Below, one piece after another: positions 62,890 to 64,000 of a DNA stretch of 64,000 nucleotides. Position numbers and translations under genes: made by a program. Source of the DNA: an uncultured Alistipes sp. (GTDB taxonomy: Bacteria > Bacteroidota > Bacteroidia > Bacteroidales > Rikenellaceae). A model generated the notes under the pieces. The model did not search any database. It saw only the letters and a program-made list of their open reading frames with translations, and was not told where the DNA came from. The stretch is from contig CANQDE010000001.1 of assembly GCA_947591475.1 (NCBI GenBank), positions 372,001-436,000 of the forward strand, written 5' to 3'. How positions within the stretch are numbered: position 1 is the first letter of the stretch; every line of letters begins with the position of its first letter.

Positions 62890-64000
62890 ATGAAGCGGAT
62901 TTGCACAACGGTTTTGTTGACGCTGTGGGCGCTCGGCGCTTGGGCGATTGCGGAGAAGTCGCAGACGATCGTCTATATCAACGGTTCGAAATACTACGTC
63001 CATACCGTGCAGAAAGGCGAGACGCTCTATGCCTTGTCCAAGACGTACGGGGTCAGCGAACAGGTGATTTTGTCGAATAATCCTTCGGCCGCCGGCGGAC
63101 TGAAAGTGTCGTCGAACATCCGGATTCCCTATATCGCGCCATCGGAACCGGCCGACCGGCCCTCCGAGCGGAAAATCCGCAAAACATTCGATCGGCATAT
63201 CGTCGCGAGGGGCGAGACGTTCTATTCCATCTCCCGCCGTTACGAAATTCCGGTCGGGACGTTGATGGCCGATAATCCGAGCGTCGATCCGGCGCATTTG
63301 CATACCGGAGAACCGTTGTTGATCCGCAAAACGCAAATCGGGACGGAAGACGCTGCCGGTTCGCAGGCGCAGTGGGAGGAGTATCGCGACCGGCTCAACA
63401 GCATTTCCGGCGATACGGTCGTTTATCATATCGTGCAGAAAGGCGATACGTTTTACTCCTTGTCGCGGCGCTTCGACATTACGGAGCAGCGGCTCAGCGA
63501 GATGAACAACGGTCTGAAAGCAGCCGATTTGAAGTTGGGCGCCATGATTCGGGTGCCGGGCGCACGGTCGGAAGAAAAGGTGTCGCCGGTCGAACCGAAA
63601 GATTCGATCGCCGTTGACCAACATGACCGACAGCCGCTTCGACCGGTGCCTCAAATGGTATTTCGGGCTTTGCCGGCGAAACAGCCGTTGCAGGTCGCTT
63701 TGTTGCTGCCCATCGAAGTCGGTGGCGAGACGAACTCCAATTATTTGGAGTTTTATCAAGGGTTTCTCTTGGGACTGGACAGCGTATGTACCCGTTACGG
63801 TCATTCGATCGACGTAACGCTTTACAATACAGGACGCAACGCCGAGCAGGTTCGGTCGATCCTCGCGCTGCCTGCATTTGCCCGCACGCAGTTGATTGTC
63901 GGCCCCGTTTATGAGGAGGCGGGGTTGCAGGAGGTCGTAAAATTTGCCGAACGACGGGAGATTCCGGTCGTTTCGCCATTGGCGCATATCGCGAAAACGA
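62890..64000 (+). CDS. LysM and periplasmic-binding-protein-like protein (partial, 3' end outside window)
   Basis: Reading from ATG 62890 the frame is open to the right edge (370 codons). MKRICTTVLLTLWALGAWA is a signal peptide. Three LysM repeats follow at about 36-80 (YYVHTVQKGETLYALSKTYG), 103-146 (HIVARGETFYSISRRYEIP) and 179-223 (YHIVQKGDTFYSLSRRFDI). From about 257 the sequence LQVALLLPIEVGGETNSNYLEFYQGFLLGLD resembles a LivJ-type periplasmic-binding domain. Such proteins of Bacteroidetes probably bind peptidoglycan and a small ligand or partner in the periplasm. Function is not established. It follows the exonuclease gene by two bases. Confidence 0.85.
   Translation, partial: MKRICTTVLLTLWALGAWAIAEKSQTIVYINGSKYYVHTVQKGETLYALSKTYGVSEQVILSNNPSAAGGLKVSSNIRIPYIAPSEPADRPSERKIRKTFDRHIVARGETFYSISRRYEIPVGTLMADNPSVDPAHLHTGEPLLIRKTQIGTEDAAGSQAQWEEYRDRLNSISGDTVVYHIVQKGDTFYSLSRRFDITEQRLSEMNNGLKAADLKLGAMIRVPGARSEEKVSPVEPKDSIAVDQHDRQPLRPVPQMVFRALPAKQPLQVALLLPIEVGGETNSNYLEFYQGFLLGLDSVCTRYGHSIDVTLYNTGRNAEQVRSILALPAFARTQLIVGPVYEEAGLQEVVKFAERREIPVVSPLAHIAKT

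Overview
The window looks like a chromosomal segment from a Bacteroidota bacterium of order Bacteroidales, most likely Rikenellaceae and Alistipes-like. The reasons are: promoters of the phylum type (a -7 box TAnnTTTG, sometimes with an upstream TTTG) before many genes; TonB-dependent receptors; an HU-CCDC81 protein beside a sigma-54 activator, lptE and secG; a PnuT-type thiamine uptake locus; the short Bacteroidetes arginine decarboxylase with the carboxynorspermidine route to spermidine; and a cysteate synthase, the entry enzyme for sulfonolipids that Alistipes and relatives make. The DNA is fairly GC-rich by eye, except for one AT-rich acyltransferase gene. It is mostly core genome: I saw no phage, plasmid, insertion sequence or CRISPR array. 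The genus is an inference; no 16S gene is present.

Layout. 1-1.1 kb: 5' part of fabD (minus), then a divergently transcribed cobalamin riboswitch with its own promoter and terminator but no recognisable gene after it. 1.1-3.1 kb: a nucleotidyltransferase-like gene and arginine decarboxylase. 3.3-6.9 kb: an envelope operon (HU-CCDC81, sigma-54 activator, lptE, TPR-like protein, secG). 7-10.4 kb: MmcQ/YjbR protein, then a TPP-riboswitch-controlled TonB receptor plus PnuT. 10.5-18.1 kb (minus): xylA, xylB, galM, gltX, a SIMPL protein and ychF. 18.2-25.9 kb (plus): an acidic conserved protein, rsmI, a DUF389 membrane protein, a GT2 glycosyltransferase, guaB, a 56-residue membrane protein and guaA. 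26-31 kb: AT-rich acyltransferase with a poly-G tract, eno, GH95 fucosidase and tRNA-Lys.

31.3-37.8 kb: carboxynorspermidine dehydrogenase, a rod-like structured RNA candidate with a strong terminator, a small lipoprotein, nspC, cysteate synthase and a second TonB receptor. 37.8-46.6 kb: DcaP-like porin (minus), metallophosphoesterase, a riboflavin-type reductase-deaminase with reversed domain order, and a TolC/HlyD/two-permease export operon. 46.7-51.8 kb: phosphoethanolamine transferase, YtfJ-like protein, low-molecular-weight phosphatase, PorV-like barrel, palindromic repeats and fabG. 52-60 kb: glyA, DUF2461, then glmS, suhB-like, M20 dipeptidase, NlpE-like lipoprotein and glmM on the minus strand. 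60-64 kb: udp, dnaN, an epsilon-type exonuclease and a LysM/periplasmic-binding protein cut by the window end.

How the genes connect. Envelope construction is a strong theme (LptE, SecG, GlmS and GlmM for UDP-GlcNAc, phosphoethanolamine transferase, acyltransferase, GT2, porin, PorV-like barrel, LysM protein, sulfonolipid precursor). Spermidine synthesis is spread over three loci: arginine decarboxylase, carboxynorspermidine dehydrogenase and NspC. GuaB and GuaA make GMP from IMP. XylA, XylB and GalM form a pentose/aldose module. The most notable unexplained signals are the structured RNA at 32.6-32.8 kb, the orphan B12 riboswitch at 0.6-0.8 kb, the poly-G tract in the acyltransferase and the domain-swapped RibD-like enzyme.
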